Notes: generated by a model not told the origin, from the sequence alone. A DNA stretch of 64,000 nt from Bacteroidales bacterium M2 (GCA_001689415.1 LUJM01000102.1:1-64000), one strand, 5' to 3'; numbered from the stretch's first letter, positions 1-9,548 are shown. Numbers and translations: made by a program.

Positions 1-447
1 GTGGCAAAATCCATCAGTTTCTCCATGATGCTGCCCGGTTTTACAAATCTATTTTGTACCTTTGCGGTATGATTGAGTGCATTTGCATCAATCGAACGGT
101 CTTGGTCGAGTGGTATAATTTTGTTCATAACTATCTGATTTTCAACTATAAAGTTACGAAAAATTTGCCACTTGACCAATTTTTTACACCACATAATTTA
201 CTGAAAACCAGGGAGATTGCCACTCTTGTACAGGTACCCGATATCGGCCAGATTCTATCACACGACCCGGACATGGTCGCGGAAGCACCCGCTCGTCATG
301 CCTAGATTCGCCAAAATAGCATTATTTTCGAGAATTCAAGTCAATCTTAAATGAAAGAGCCGTGCCCGCAATAACAATTATTTGCGACTTTCGGCTCGCT
401 GTATGCAAAATTATTAGTATCTTTGCATCTCACTATTAAAATAGCAC
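1..447. other. Left edge and gldE upstream region, no confident gene
   Basis: No convincing gene is seen here. On the minus strand an ATG at 29 opens a frame that leaves the window after nine codons (MEKLMDFAT), and a TAGATTTG box (minus strand, 44-51) lies just upstream, so the first codons of a leftward gene could be present; this is weak. An 83-codon plus-strand frame at 54-305 has no recognisable family and is probably chance. Confidence 0.4.
418..425 (+). promoter_or_regulatory. Bacteroidota -7 box TATCTTTG for gldE
   Basis: TATCTTTG matches the Bacteroidota sigma-ABfr -7 consensus TAnnTTTG. It lies 22 nt before the gldE ATG, giving a short leader. No clear TTTG -33 element is at the usual spacing. 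Confidence 0.6.
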
Positions 448-1797
448 ATGGATATTGACCCATTGCCGGCTACAGAGCCGCTTAGTTTACTTCTAAATAT
501 TACCTCTCTTATCAGTCTTAACACTCCGGATTTCGGGTCCGGACAAGTGATTGCGCTCCTGCTCGCCCTGGGGTGCCTCGTCATGTCGGGTTTTGTAAGC
601 GGTAGCGAAATGGCTTATTTCTCGCTCACCGAGGCTCAGCTCGACGAACTCGACAAAGATTCCCGAGGCCCAGGTATACGACGACTGATGACCGACCCGC
701 AGAGATTGCTGGCAACGATACTTATTGCCAACAACCTCGTCAACGTTACCATTGTAGTGCTGTGTAACTACGCCCTCGGCCCGGTTTTCGCAGGCATGAG
801 CGCCGTGTGGAGCTTCATCTTGCAGACTGTGCTCCTCACATTCCTTATCCTGCTTTTCGGCGAAATCATACCGAAACTCTACTCGAGCAACTACAATGCG
901 GCCTGGGCAAAGTTTGCACAACCGGCGCTCATGGCTATTTACAAGATTATGAGCCCGATGTCGAAAGTGCTTGTAAAATCGGGCACCCTCGTGCGCAAGG
1001 TTGTGACCAAGCAGACCAACGACCTCACCACCGACGAGCTCTCGCGAGCGCTCGAAATAACCGAAGGCACCGACGACAAGGAAATGCTTGCCGGAATCCT
1101 TAAATTCGGCGACACCACAGCCGGGGAAATCATGACTCCCCGCGTCGAAATCACCGACCTCGACATCAATCTGAGTTTCGACAAGGTGATGCAGATCGTG
1201 CTCGAAAGCGGCTACTCGCGTATGCCAGCCTACGAGGACAACCAGGATAATATCAAGGGTATACTCTACTCGCGCGACCTGCTGCCGTACATCGGCAAGC
1301 CCGAGGCCGCCGACCTCGACTGGAAAACCCTTCTTCGCCCGGCATACTTCGTGCCCGAATCGAGGCAGATCGACGACCTGCTCGAAGACTTCCGCAAACT
1401 CAAGCTGCACATGGCCGTCGTGGTCGACGAATTCGGTGGCACTCAGGGTGTTGTAACCCTCGAAGACGTGCTCGAAGAAATTGTCGGCGATATCGACGAT
1501 GAGTACGACGAACCCGACACCACCTTCAAGCGCCTTCGCGACGATACCTACATATTCGAAGGCCGCACCCCGCTCACCGACTTCTTCCGCATCACAGGCC
1601 TCGCCCCCGACGACTACGAAGAAGTAACCCAGGACGTTGAAACCCTTGCAGGTATGCTCCTGGCTATCAAGGGCGACTTCCCCAAGGACAAAGAGCCCCT
1701 GGTTTACGGCCGCTGCCGATTCCTCATTCTCGATGTCACCGATCACCGTATTACCGAGGTACGCGTCAAGGTGATGCCCGCCGAAGTGGAGGCATGA
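448..1797 (+). CDS. gldE: GldE-like CNNM/CBS-domain membrane protein
   Basis: Integral inner-membrane protein of the HlyC/CorC (CNNM) family. A DUF21-type membrane domain spans about residues 31-180, beginning with a hydrophobic stretch followed by GSEMAYFSL. Two CBS domains follow at about 225-283 (GEIMTPRVEI...) and 295-350 (VVVDEFGGTQGVVTLEDVLEE), then a CorC/HlyC C-terminal domain at about 360-449. Its 4-nt overlap with a GldD-type lipoprotein gene identifies it as the Bacteroidota GldE paralogue. GldE is linked to gliding and T9SS function in flavobacteria; in non-gliding Bacteroidales it probably supports envelope or T9SS biogenesis, which is inference. Related CNNM proteins handle Mg2+, so ion transport is the alternative role. 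Confidence 0.9.
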   Translation: MDIDPLPATEPLSLLLNITSLISLNTPDFGSGQVIALLLALGCLVMSGFVSGSEMAYFSLTEAQLDELDKDSRGPGIRRLMTDPQRLLATILIANNLVNVTIVVLCNYALGPVFAGMSAVWSFILQTVLLTFLILLFGEIIPKLYSSNYNAAWAKFAQPALMAIYKIMSPMSKVLVKSGTLVRKVVTKQTNDLTTDELSRALEITEGTDDKEMLAGILKFGDTTAGEIMTPRVEITDLDINLSFDKVMQIVLESGYSRMPAYEDNQDNIKGILYSRDLLPYIGKPEAADLDWKTLLRPAYFVPESRQIDDLLEDFRKLKLHMAVVVDEFGGTQGVVTLEDVLEEIVGDIDDEYDEPDTTFKRLRDDTYIFEGRTPLTDFFRITGLAPDDYEEVTQDVETLAGMLLAIKGDFPKDKEPLVYGRCRFLILDVTDHRITEVRVKVMPAEVEA

Positions 1798-2336
1798 AAA
1801 TTCTCTCCTTCATATTTTTGTTCGCCCTCGTTTGCCTTTCGTGCCACCGGGAAGGCAACGATGCCGTGCCTCGCAGATACGCATACCCACGGCTCGAGGC
1901 CTACGACACGGTATATAAGAGCGTCGACGTAGGCCCGGTAAGCCTCGATGTCAATGCCGATGCAATTATCGATTCGCCCAAAGATGGTTGGCTCAATATT
2001 TCGTACCCGCGCTACGGCGCTACTATTTTCCTTAGTGCAACACGTACCGACGACATCGACGAGGCCGTCAGAAACCGCCGCCAGCGCATAAGTCTCAACT
2101 TAGGCGGAGCACAGGCCGATACCCGCGTATTCAGCTCAGGCGACTTCGAATGCATGGTCGTAGAGAGCATTGATGCCGGCACCACGCCCGTGCAGATGCT
2201 TGCAGTATCGCGCCGCGGCATAGTGGTGAGCGCCACGGCCAACATCGACGGGCCGAGCACCCCGGCCGACTCTATCCGCCCTATTGTCAACGCCCTTGCC
2301 CGCGATGCCGTAAAGATGCTGATAAACCTCAAATGA
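1794..2336 (+). CDS. gldD: GldD-like lipoprotein
   Basis: Envelope lipoprotein of 180 aa. The N-terminus has a short hydrophobic signal and the lipobox CLSC, with Cys17 as the lipidation site. The body carries GldD-like segments such as YPRLEAYDT and LNISYPRYGATIFLS. The ATG overlaps the gldE stop (ATGA), so the two are translationally coupled. GldD is required for gliding and T9SS secretion in Flavobacterium; T9SS cargo elsewhere in this window agrees with an active T9SS. The exact biochemical role is unknown. The following gene overlaps it by 4 nt. Confidence 0.82.
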   Translation: MKILSFIFLFALVCLSCHREGNDAVPRRYAYPRLEAYDTVYKSVDVGPVSLDVNADAIIDSPKDGWLNISYPRYGATIFLSATRTDDIDEAVRNRRQRISLNLGGAQADTRVFSSGDFECMVVESIDAGTTPVQMLAVSRRGIVVSATANIDGPSTPADSIRPIVNALARDAVKMLINLK

Positions 2337-2842
2337 ACGCCGTCGACATACACATAAAGCCCTTGCCCTCCCCGGGACGCGAAGCCGAAAAATCGGCCGT
2401 CGCACAGATGATTTCCGAAGTATTCGGCCCCGACACCCGCCTCGAGCACAACGACGACGGCAGCCCCTACGTAGATATCCCCGACACAGAAATTTCTATA
2501 AGCCATTGCCGCACATGCGCCGTTTTAGCCACAGGCCGCAGCCCTCTGGGTGTAGATGTAGAAACCGACAGAGCGCAATTAGCAAGGGTCGCCCCGCGCG
2601 TACTGTCTCCGGCCGAGCTCGATGTCTACAGCCAACGCCTCGTCGAAGCCTGGACACTGAAAGAAGCATTATACAAAGCGGCAAAAACACCCGGGCTGGA
2701 CTTCCGTCGCGACATACAGCTGCCTGTCGACGGCAGCGACACCGCCACTGTTCTCACTCCACAGCCGGTCGCATTCAAGATTCTCAAATCAGAGTGGCTC
2801 GAGCAGTATTCAGCCTACATATCATTGGTCTGCAGGCTCTGA
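2333..2842 (+). CDS. 4'-phosphopantetheinyl transferase, Sfp type
   Basis: Transfers 4'-phosphopantetheine from CoA to a serine of acyl- or peptidyl-carrier proteins. At 169 aa it is short for an Sfp-type enzyme (usually over 200). The diagnostic motifs are present: GVDVE at residues 73-77, which binds Mg2+ and CoA, and WTLKEALYK at 107-115, with ISISH at 54-58 as the conserved His segment. It is the third gene of the gldE-gldD run, with a 4-nt overlap. Its 3' end overlaps the convergent permease gene by 21 nt. The natural carrier protein cannot be read from the context. Confidence 0.85.
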   Translation: MNAVDIHIKPLPSPGREAEKSAVAQMISEVFGPDTRLEHNDDGSPYVDIPDTEISISHCRTCAVLATGRSPLGVDVETDRAQLARVAPRVLSPAELDVYSQRLVEAWTLKEALYKAAKTPGLDFRRDIQLPVDGSDTATVLTPQPVAFKILKSEWLEQYSAYISLVCRL

Positions 2843-3931
2843 ATCAGCCTCATCTTCATTATCGGGCAGACCGGCATTGACCACGTACTTCTGGTAATAC
2901 GATAGCAGCAAAGCCGTTGCCGGCAGGGCTATAATCATGCCGAGCAATCCCAACAGTGTGCCCCATATCGACAGCGACAGCAATATCACCGCCGGATTCA
3001 ACCCCATGGTCTTGCCCATGATTTTGGGTGTAAGCACGTAATCGCAGATACACTGGCTCACGATATACACTATTATACACTCGCCAAGCTGCGGCCAGAA
3101 TTGCGCCGCACCCGTCGAAGAATTCACAAGGCAAACTATCGCCACCGGGATGAGGGTAACGTACTGAAAATATGGTATCATATACAGCACCCCCACCGTA
3201 ATACCGAGCACGATAGCCATAGGTATGCCAACAATCGAAAAACCGATACAGTAGAATACTGCCGCGCAAAGGGCGATGAGGGCCTGGCTGCGGAAGTAGC
3301 GGTTCATATTATCCTTGATATCGTCTTCTACCTTATATACCGTGTGACGGTACTTCTTCGGCACAAGCATACGGAAACCGCGCATCAGCGTAGGATAATC
3401 TATCATTATAAATATCACATAGATAAATGTCAACAGCCATTCGAGCGTATGTAATAGGAAATCGACAGTTGCGGCAAGAAACGACGTGCCCGAGTTGATG
3501 AGGTTCATAAAGTGCGAACTCTTTACAAAACTTGCCACATTGAAATCATCTACCCACTTATGAATCGTAGCGGCAATATCGGCCGGCACAAAAGGTATCG
3601 AAGACCCCTCCGTGGTGCGACGCATGATTTCGTCGAGCTGGTTGATTTCCTTAATCACCGACGGCACAAAGAAATAAGCCAAGACCGCAATCACTATCGT
3701 CACCTCGAGCAGCGTGAGCATACTCGCCAGGCCTCGGCCTTTGAGCTTGTAGAGGCGCTTATTAAACTCTACAATAGGTTCCAACAGATACGCAATCAGG
3801 CACGCCAACGCAAATGGCAACAGCACATTACGCAACTGATTTACGAGCCACACCGCCAACAATAGCAGCAGCAAGCCCGCAACGATGCGCACTACGCGGT
3901 CAAATGTAAAAGGTCGTGATGAAGCAGACAT
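2822..3931 (-). CDS. AI-2E family transporter (PerM/TqsA-like permease)
   Basis: A 369-aa polytopic inner-membrane protein of the AI-2E/UPF0118 family. Hydrophobic segments lie at about residues 10-50, 68-90, 150-175 and in a cluster from about 210 to 345. The C-terminal part has the family-typical stretch YVLTPKIMGKTMGLNPAVIL. The family includes TqsA (AI-2 export) and Na+/H+ antiporters; the substrate here is unknown. The tail is acidic (NEDEADSEPADQ). It is a single gene converging on the phosphopantetheinyl transferase gene. No clear TAnnTTTG box was found upstream. Confidence 0.85.
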   Translation of the reverse strand: MSASSRPFTFDRVVRIVAGLLLLLLAVWLVNQLRNVLLPFALACLIAYLLEPIVEFNKRLYKLKGRGLASMLTLLEVTIVIAVLAYFFVPSVIKEINQLDEIMRRTTEGSSIPFVPADIAATIHKWVDDFNVASFVKSSHFMNLINSGTSFLAATVDFLLHTLEWLLTFIYVIFIMIDYPTLMRGFRMLVPKKYRHTVYKVEDDIKDNMNRYFRSQALIALCAAVFYCIGFSIVGIPMAIVLGITVGVLYMIPYFQYVTLIPVAIVCLVNSSTGAAQFWPQLGECIIVYIVSQCICDYVLTPKIMGKTMGLNPAVILLSLSIWGTLLGLLGMIIALPATALLLSYYQKYVVNAGLPDNEDEADSEPADQ

Positions 3932-4037
3932 ATCGCGATTGAGGTTTAGTATTTATATATAAACACTCCCCAATGCCGATAGTTTAACCACGCCCGAAGG
4001 CAAATGATGATTGTGTAAGGGTTTAAGCATCCCCACT

Positions 4038-4149
4038 CTCGTAGGGTCGCGGCACAATGCTATTAACTTAAGCCAAGCTCCTATCGTTGCCGTTCTTTTG
4101 CATAATCAACGACCCTTAAGTAAACAGCATTGTGCCGCGACCCTACGAG
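4038..4149. repeat. Palindromic element, 24-bp perfect inverted repeat
   Basis: The left arm at 4038-4061 (CTCGTAGGGTCGCGGCAC, then AATGCT) is repeated exactly in reverse complement at 4126-4149, leaving a 64-nt loop. The 17-bp core CTCGTAGGGTCGCGGCA recurs near 39.5 and 49.1-49.4 kb, always between genes. The loop holds GCCAAGCTCCTATCG, part of a second module found in the same spacers. This is a REP/BIME-like or MITE-like element; no transposase is nearby. Confidence 0.85.
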
Positions 4150-4194
4150 TGGGTGGATTGAAAAAATGATTTTTATGCTTAACTTAGTGACATT

Positions 4195-4300
4195 GCGGCA
4201 TGCCGCGACCCTACGAGAGGGTGATTAGATATGGGGGGATAATCTGTGAATTAGTTTCACCTAACCGAGACTTGTCTCTGAGAGCCAAGCTCCTATCGTT
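4195..4300. repeat. Second palindromic repeat copy plus GAGCTTGG module
   Basis: At 4195-4217 a short palindrome around GCGGCATGCCGC runs into GACCCTACGAG, the reverse of the repeat core. About 35 nt further on, 4252-4300 is the reverse complement of the GATAGGAGCTTGGCTCTC...GAGACAAG module seen at 39427-39470 and 49163-49205. Confidence 0.7.
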
Positions 4301-4698
4301 GACGACTTTTTACTTAATCATATACCTTTAGCCCTTACAAGGCCAACCGGGTGGAGGGTAAAATGAAAGTGCGCTACTTCACAGTAACGCACCTCCCTCA
4401 TAACCAAAATTCAAGTATATTGTGAGTCTAACAAAACGTTATCATCTCATTCAAGTCTTAACTTGACGCTACAAAGTTATTATTTATTTTCATATTTTGT
4501 TACTAAAAATTTGCTAATAAATATTAATATATAATAACAGAATGCGAAACTTTTGATACTTAATTATTTACGAATATCATTTATTTATAATCCAACTTTT
4601 ACTCTCATATATATGTTTTCTGTACATTAGCAAATGTGTTTACACAAATTAACTTCAAATTCGACTTTTTGGCCAATATAGTGTTATATATGGCATTT

Positions 4699-4726
4699 TT
4701 TGACATCGAATAATTTCGTATCTTTG
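4699..4726 (+). promoter_or_regulatory. Promoter of the RND efflux operon
   Basis: TTTG at 4699-4702 and TATCTTTG at 4719-4726, 16 nt apart, fit the Bacteroidota promoter pattern. Transcription would start near 4733, leaving a leader of about 60 nt before the ATG at 4796. No operator or regulator gene is recognisable beside it. Confidence 0.6.
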
Positions 4727-4795
4727 CAGCCGTGAAAATATGTTTTAAAACATACTTTTCCAACCAAAATCCGACAATAACGATATAATTATAAT

Positions 4796-5914
4796 ATGAA
4801 AAAACAAGCATTAACCCTTGTAATCGCCGCTGCTTCTATTTGTGGCCTTATGAGTTCGTGCGGCAACAAACAACAAGCTCAGCAGCAAGCCGGAGCACCA
4901 CAGATTGCCGTACTCAAAGTCGAACCCTCTTCGGCTGAGTATCAAAACTCCTATCCCGCGACTATCAAAGGCAAGACCGACATCGCAATCCGCCCACAAG
5001 TAACCGGTTTCATCACCAAGGTACACGTAGACGAAGGTCAACGTGTTCACCGCGGACAGGTACTATTCACCATCGACCAGGTACAGTACCAGGCTGCTGT
5101 TGACCAGGCTCAGGCCAATGTGAATTCGGCACAGAGCGCAGTCAGCACCGCTCAGATTACCGAGCAGAACAAACGCATGCTCCTCGACAAAAACATCATC
5201 AGCGAGACCGAATGGCAAATGGCTGCCAACCAGCTCGCCCAGGCAAAGGCATCACTGGCCCAGGCCAACGCCGCCCTCGTAAATGCCCGCAAGAACCTCG
5301 CTTACACCACAATCACCGCCCCCAGCGACGGTGTTGTAGGTACAATACCCAACCGTGAAGGCTCGCTCGCATCACCTTCGACAGCACTCACTACTATCAG
5401 CGACAACTCGCAGGTTTACGCATACTTCTCGCTCTCTGAGAAAGACATTCTAAACCTCACAGAAGGCGGTAAATCAAGCGTTGACGCAGGTGTGAAATCG
5501 ATGCCAAAAGTGAAGCTGCAGCTTGCCGACGGCTCAATGTATCCCCTCGAAGGCTCTGTTGTAACTGTATCGGGCGTTATCGACAACACTACCGGCGCAG
5601 CATCGTCGCGTGCACTATTCGACAACCCCAACGGTATGCTTCGCAGCGGCAACACCGGACAAATCGTAATTCCCCGCAACAGCGAGGACGTGCTCGTAAT
5701 TCCCCAGAAAGCGACCTACGAAGTACAGGACCTGCGATATGTTTACACCCTCAACGACAGCAATATCACTGTACCGACACAGATTACCGTACAGCCCTAC
5801 AACGACGGCCAGACATTCGTAGTAACATCAGGCCTCAAAGCCGGCGACCGTATCGTCACCGAAGGCGTTGGTACTGTTGTTCGTGCAAACATGCCCGTTA
5901 CCCCCAAACAATAA
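4796..5914 (+). CDS. RND efflux periplasmic adaptor (AcrA/MexA family)
   Basis: Membrane fusion protein of a tripartite efflux pump, 372 aa. A lipoprotein signal ends at LMSSC (Cys22), so it is anchored in the membrane facing the periplasm. The lipoyl/barrel-sandwich halves are at about residues 55-90 and 175-200 (TITAPSDGVVGTIPNREGS), separated by a Gln/Ala-rich alpha-hairpin at about 95-165 (QAQANVNSAQSAVSTAQ). Beta-barrel and membrane-proximal domains follow. It is first in the operon, 126 nt before the pump gene. Drug or bile-salt export is the usual role of this family; the substrate is not visible. Confidence 0.92.
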   Translation: MKKQALTLVIAAASICGLMSSCGNKQQAQQQAGAPQIAVLKVEPSSAEYQNSYPATIKGKTDIAIRPQVTGFITKVHVDEGQRVHRGQVLFTIDQVQYQAAVDQAQANVNSAQSAVSTAQITEQNKRMLLDKNIISETEWQMAANQLAQAKASLAQANAALVNARKNLAYTTITAPSDGVVGTIPNREGSLASPSTALTTISDNSQVYAYFSLSEKDILNLTEGGKSSVDAGVKSMPKVKLQLADGSMYPLEGSVVTVSGVIDNTTGAASSRALFDNPNGMLRSGNTGQIVIPRNSEDVLVIPQKATYEVQDLRYVYTLNDSNITVPTQITVQPYNDGQTFVVTSGLKAGDRIVTEGVGTVVRANMPVTPKQ

Positions 5915-6040
5915 AACAACCAAGTTTCGCAAGGCCAGTCTCCCCTCCGGACAGATTATAACCTGCGTACCCTACGCGAGACTTAAGTAGAAAACATTAG
6001 GCCACACGGTCTAATCAGACAATAAGACAAGTAAAAAACA

Positions 6041-9000
6041 ATGAAACTCGATAGATTTATCAACCGCCCGGTGCTGTCGACGGTAATTTCGATCTTTATC
6101 GTGCTGCTGGGTCTGATCGGCCTTACATCGCTGCCGATCACCCAGTACCCCGACATCGCGCCTCCTACAATCTCGGTGTCTACGACATATAACGGTGCCA
6201 ACGCCGCCGCTGTGCTCAACTCCGTGATTGCACCTCTGGAGGAATCGATCAACGGTGCCGAAGGTATGACATACATGGAGTCGACCGCAACCAACACCGG
6301 CTCGGCTACTATCAACGTTTATTTCGAGCAGGGCTTCGACCCCAACATGGCAGCGGTCGACGTGCAGAACCGTGTTTCGGCAGCCGCAAACCTGCTTCCT
6401 TCCGAGGTTAACCAGGTCGGCGTACAGACACGCAAACGCCAGACTTCGATGCTCATCGGCGTGGCCGTGGTAGATACCACCGCAAAAGCAGAGTACTCTC
6501 AGGAGTTCCTCGACAACTACATGAAAATCAACGTTGTGCCCGAACTCCAGCGTGTAAACGGCGTAGGCGACGTTATGTCGTTCGGCGCAGACTACTCTAT
6601 GCGTATATGGCTCAAGCCCGAGGTTATGGCCCAGTACCACCTCATGCCTTCCGACATTTCGGCAGCACTCGCCGAGCAGAACGTAGAGGCAGCTCCCGGT
6701 GCATTCGGCGAGCAGGGCAACCAGTCGTTCCAATATATCATGCGCTACCGCGGCCGCTTGTCCAAGCCTGAAGAATTCGGCAACATCGTAGTTCGTACCG
6801 GCGAAAACGGCGAGGTCCTCTACCTCAAAGACGTAGCCGAAATCGAACTTGGCCGTGTAACATACGGCTTTGGCAACAAATACAACGGCAAGCTCGCATC
6901 TATGGCAATCGTGTTCCAGACACCCGGATCTAACGCCACAAAGATTATCAACGACTGTATCGCACTGGTCGACAAACTCAAGGCCGATCTGCCCCAGGGC
7001 TGCGCCTTTGAGATACCAATGAACAACAACGACTTCCTCTACGCCTCAATCAACACTGTGATCCACACCCTTATCGAGGCATTTATCCTTGTGTTCTTCG
7101 TGGTATACGTGTTCCTGCAGGATATGCGCTCTACCCTCATCCCGGCAATCGCAATTCCTGTGGCCCTTATCGGTACATTCTTCGTACTCAACCTCATCGG
7201 CTTCTCGATCAACCTTATCACCCTGTCGGCACTCGTGCTTGCGATTGCGATTGTGGTCGACGACGCCATTGTGGTCGTCGAGGCCGTACACGCCAAGCTC
7301 GACCAAGGCTACTCTTCTGCACGAAGGGCATCGATCGACGCGATGAGCGAAATCGCCGGCGCTCTTATCTCGATTACACTGGTTATGATGCTCGTGTTCA
7401 TACCTGTGTCGTTCATGCCTGGTACCGCAGGTGTATTCTACCGCCAGTTTGGTCTCACCATGGCTATCGCGATCGGTTTCTCGGCTGTCAACGCCTTGAC
7501 CCTTTCGCCCGCCCTTTGCGCCATATTCCTCAAGCCCAAGCACATCGAAGGCCACCCCAACTCGTCGCTCGGACAGCGTATGGGCGATGCCTACAAGGCT
7601 GCCGGTGAGGCTGTGGCACAGCGCTACAAACGCACTTTCGCACTCGATATCCACCCCCTCATCACATTTGTGCTCCTCGTTGCCACCATTACATTCATGG
7701 TACTCGGCTGGTACAGTTTCAACAATGTGCTTCTCAGCTGTATCGCTTGGGCTGTGGCTATCGTAGCCGTCCTCGGTCTGTTTGGCAAGCGTTTCCACCG
7801 CTCGTTCGAAAAGAACTTCGACAAACTGCTCACTAAATACAAGAAAGGTGCAGCATGGTTCTCGCACCACAAAGTCACATCGTTCATCACCGTTGTTGTT
7901 TCGGTAATTATTCTTGTTTGGCTCATGGCCACAACGCCTACAGCCCTCGTACCCAACGAGGATACCGGTACAATCTTCGCCATGGTCGACATGCCCGCAG
8001 GTACTTCGCAGGAACGCACCGGCCAAGTACTCGACAAGCTCGACAGCATCTGCGCCACCATACCTGCTATCGAGATGCGACAGATGATTAACGGCTACAG
8101 CTTCATCGCCGGTCAGGGCCCGACCTACGGTGCATTCATTATCAAACTCAAAAACTGGAGCGAACGTAGCTCGGAAGAAAGCGCCGACAAAGTGATACAG
8201 CAGCTTTACGGCCTTGTAGGACAGCAGATTCGCGACGGCCGCGTCATGATTTTCGCGCCGCCTATGATTTCCGGTTACTCTACAACCAACGGTTTTGAAA
8301 TGAAGATGCAGGACCGCACCGGCGGCGACATCAACCAGTTCTTCGGAGTGGTTCAAGGCTTCCTGGCACAGCTCAACCAGCAGCCCGAAATCCAGGCGGC
8401 ATACACCACCTTCAACCCCACCTTCCCGCAGTACATGATCGACATCGATGCGGCCAAGGCAAAGAAAGCCGGAATCAGCCCTGCGACGATTCTCTCGACC
8501 CTTCAGGGCTACTACGGCGGTATGTATGTGTCGAACTTCAACCGTTTCGGCAAGATCTACCGCGTAATGATGCAGGCAGCCCCCGAGTCCCGTATCAACA
8601 CCGAGACCCTCAACAGCGTCAAGATTCGCAACGGTGCCGAAATGGCTCCTATTTCGAACTTCGTGAAGCTCACCCGTGTATACGGTCCCGACCTTATGAA
8701 CCGATTCAACATGTTCACATCAATATCGGTTACCGGTACACCTAACCCCGGCTACTCGTCGGGCGACGCTATCGCGGCTATCCAGCGCGTTGCAGCCGAA
8801 ACCCTGCCCCAGGGCTACGGCTACGAGTTCGCAGCTATGACCCGTGAAGAGGCCGGCAACTCGTCGGGCAACGCTACCACCATGATTTTCGGTCTGTGTC
8901 TGCTCTTCGTATACCTGCTCCTTTCGGCTCAGTACGAAAGCTACCTGCTCCCGTTTGCCGTTATTCTTTCGATTCCCTTCGGTCTGGCCGGTTCGTTTAT

Positions 9001-9436
9001 ATTCGCACGTATGTTCGGCATCTCAAACAACATCTACCTGCAGATTGCGCTCATCATGCTTATCGGTCTGTTGGCCAAGAACGCTATCCTTATCGTTGAG
9101 TTCGCACTCGAACGCCGTATGACCGGCATGAGCGTGGTCAACGCCGCTATCGCAGGTGCCGGCGCCCGTCTGCGTCCTATCCTTATGACATCGCTCGCTA
9201 TGGTTATCGGCCTTCTGCCTATGATGTTTGCCCACGGTGTAGGTGCAAACGGTAACCGCGCCCTCGGTGCCGGATCGGTTGGCGGTATGCTCATCGGTAT
9301 GATTTGCCAGATTTTCGTCGTTCCGGCACTGTTCTGCGTATTCCAGCTCATTCAGGAGAAGTTCCGTCCTATCCAATGGCAGAACGAAGAAAAAGGCGGC
9401 ACAATCGAAAGCGAAATCGAACAATACGCTCAATAA
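6041..9436 (+). CDS. RND efflux inner-membrane pump (AcrB/HAE1 family)
   Basis: Proton-driven inner-membrane efflux transporter, 1,131 aa. It has the standard start (LDRFINRPVLSTVISIFIVL), the TM4 proton-relay pair Asp407-Asp408 in AIVVDDAIVVVEAV, and the TM10 lysine Lys1013 in LLAKNAILIVEFALE. In AcrB these residues are 407/408 and 940, so numbering is shifted by 73. The shift comes from an extra stretch at about residues 500-600, between TM6 and TM7, with two added hydrophobic segments (HPLITFVLLVATITFMVLGW and LSCIAWAVAIVAVLGLF). Usual family length is about 1,030-1,060. It lies between adaptor and channel genes on one strand. Confidence 0.95.
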   Translation: MKLDRFINRPVLSTVISIFIVLLGLIGLTSLPITQYPDIAPPTISVSTTYNGANAAAVLNSVIAPLEESINGAEGMTYMESTATNTGSATINVYFEQGFDPNMAAVDVQNRVSAAANLLPSEVNQVGVQTRKRQTSMLIGVAVVDTTAKAEYSQEFLDNYMKINVVPELQRVNGVGDVMSFGADYSMRIWLKPEVMAQYHLMPSDISAALAEQNVEAAPGAFGEQGNQSFQYIMRYRGRLSKPEEFGNIVVRTGENGEVLYLKDVAEIELGRVTYGFGNKYNGKLASMAIVFQTPGSNATKIINDCIALVDKLKADLPQGCAFEIPMNNNDFLYASINTVIHTLIEAFILVFFVVYVFLQDMRSTLIPAIAIPVALIGTFFVLNLIGFSINLITLSALVLAIAIVVDDAIVVVEAVHAKLDQGYSSARRASIDAMSEIAGALISITLVMMLVFIPVSFMPGTAGVFYRQFGLTMAIAIGFSAVNALTLSPALCAIFLKPKHIEGHPNSSLGQRMGDAYKAAGEAVAQRYKRTFALDIHPLITFVLLVATITFMVLGWYSFNNVLLSCIAWAVAIVAVLGLFGKRFHRSFEKNFDKLLTKYKKGAAWFSHHKVTSFITVVVSVIILVWLMATTPTALVPNEDTGTIFAMVDMPAGTSQERTGQVLDKLDSICATIPAIEMRQMINGYSFIAGQGPTYGAFIIKLKNWSERSSEESADKVIQQLYGLVGQQIRDGRVMIFAPPMISGYSTTNGFEMKMQDRTGGDINQFFGVVQGFLAQLNQQPEIQAAYTTFNPTFPQYMIDIDAAKAKKAGISPATILSTLQGYYGGMYVSNFNRFGKIYRVMMQAAPESRINTETLNSVKIRNGAEMAPISNFVKLTRVYGPDLMNRFNMFTSISVTGTPNPGYSSGDAIAAIQRVAAETLPQGYGYEFAAMTREEAGNSSGNATTMIFGLCLLFVYLLLSAQYESYLLPFAVILSIPFGLAGSFIFARMFGISNNIYLQIALIMLIGLLAKNAILIVEFALERRMTGMSVVNAAIAGAGARLRPILMTSLAMVIGLLPMMFAHGVGANGNRALGAGSVGGMLIGMICQIFVVPALFCVFQLIQEKFRPIQWQNEEKGGTIESEIEQYAQ

Positions 9437-9437
9437 T

Positions 9438-9471
9438 TTAAGTTTGGCAAGATTTTTCTTGCCAAACTTAA
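9438..9471 (+). terminator. Perfect hairpin between pump and channel genes
   Basis: TTAAGTTTGGCAAGA and its exact complement form a 15-bp stem with a 4-nt T loop directly after the pump stop codon. There is no long T-run after it. It may be a partial terminator, or an mRNA 3'-end stabiliser that sets the channel level apart from the adaptor and pump levels. Confidence 0.6.
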
Positions 9472-9548
9472 GTCAATAAGAATATGACTCTTGGAGACAG
9501 GAGTGCGCTATCCGCCCCACTCCTGCTCCAATCATTAAATTTCCTTAT

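Larger units (their letters stand above)
3932..4690. other. Non-coding repeat-bearing spacer
   Basis: About 760 nt between the permease and efflux operons with no credible gene. It holds two copies of the dispersed palindrome (4038-4149 and 4195-4217) and one copy of the GGAGCTTGGCTCTC module on the minus strand (4252-4300). The part after about 4430 is very AT-rich. A 68-codon minus-strand frame near 4605-4811 runs across the efflux promoter and is rejected. Confidence 0.7.

Noticed and set aside
493..1746. 417-codon minus-strand frame across gldE
   Set aside because: Pure antisense shadow of a well-supported gene; no domain or start signal.
7046..8356. 436-codon minus-strand frame across the RND pump gene
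   Set aside because: His/Glu/Cys-rich nonsense composition typical of antisense to a GC-biased gene; the pump is certain.
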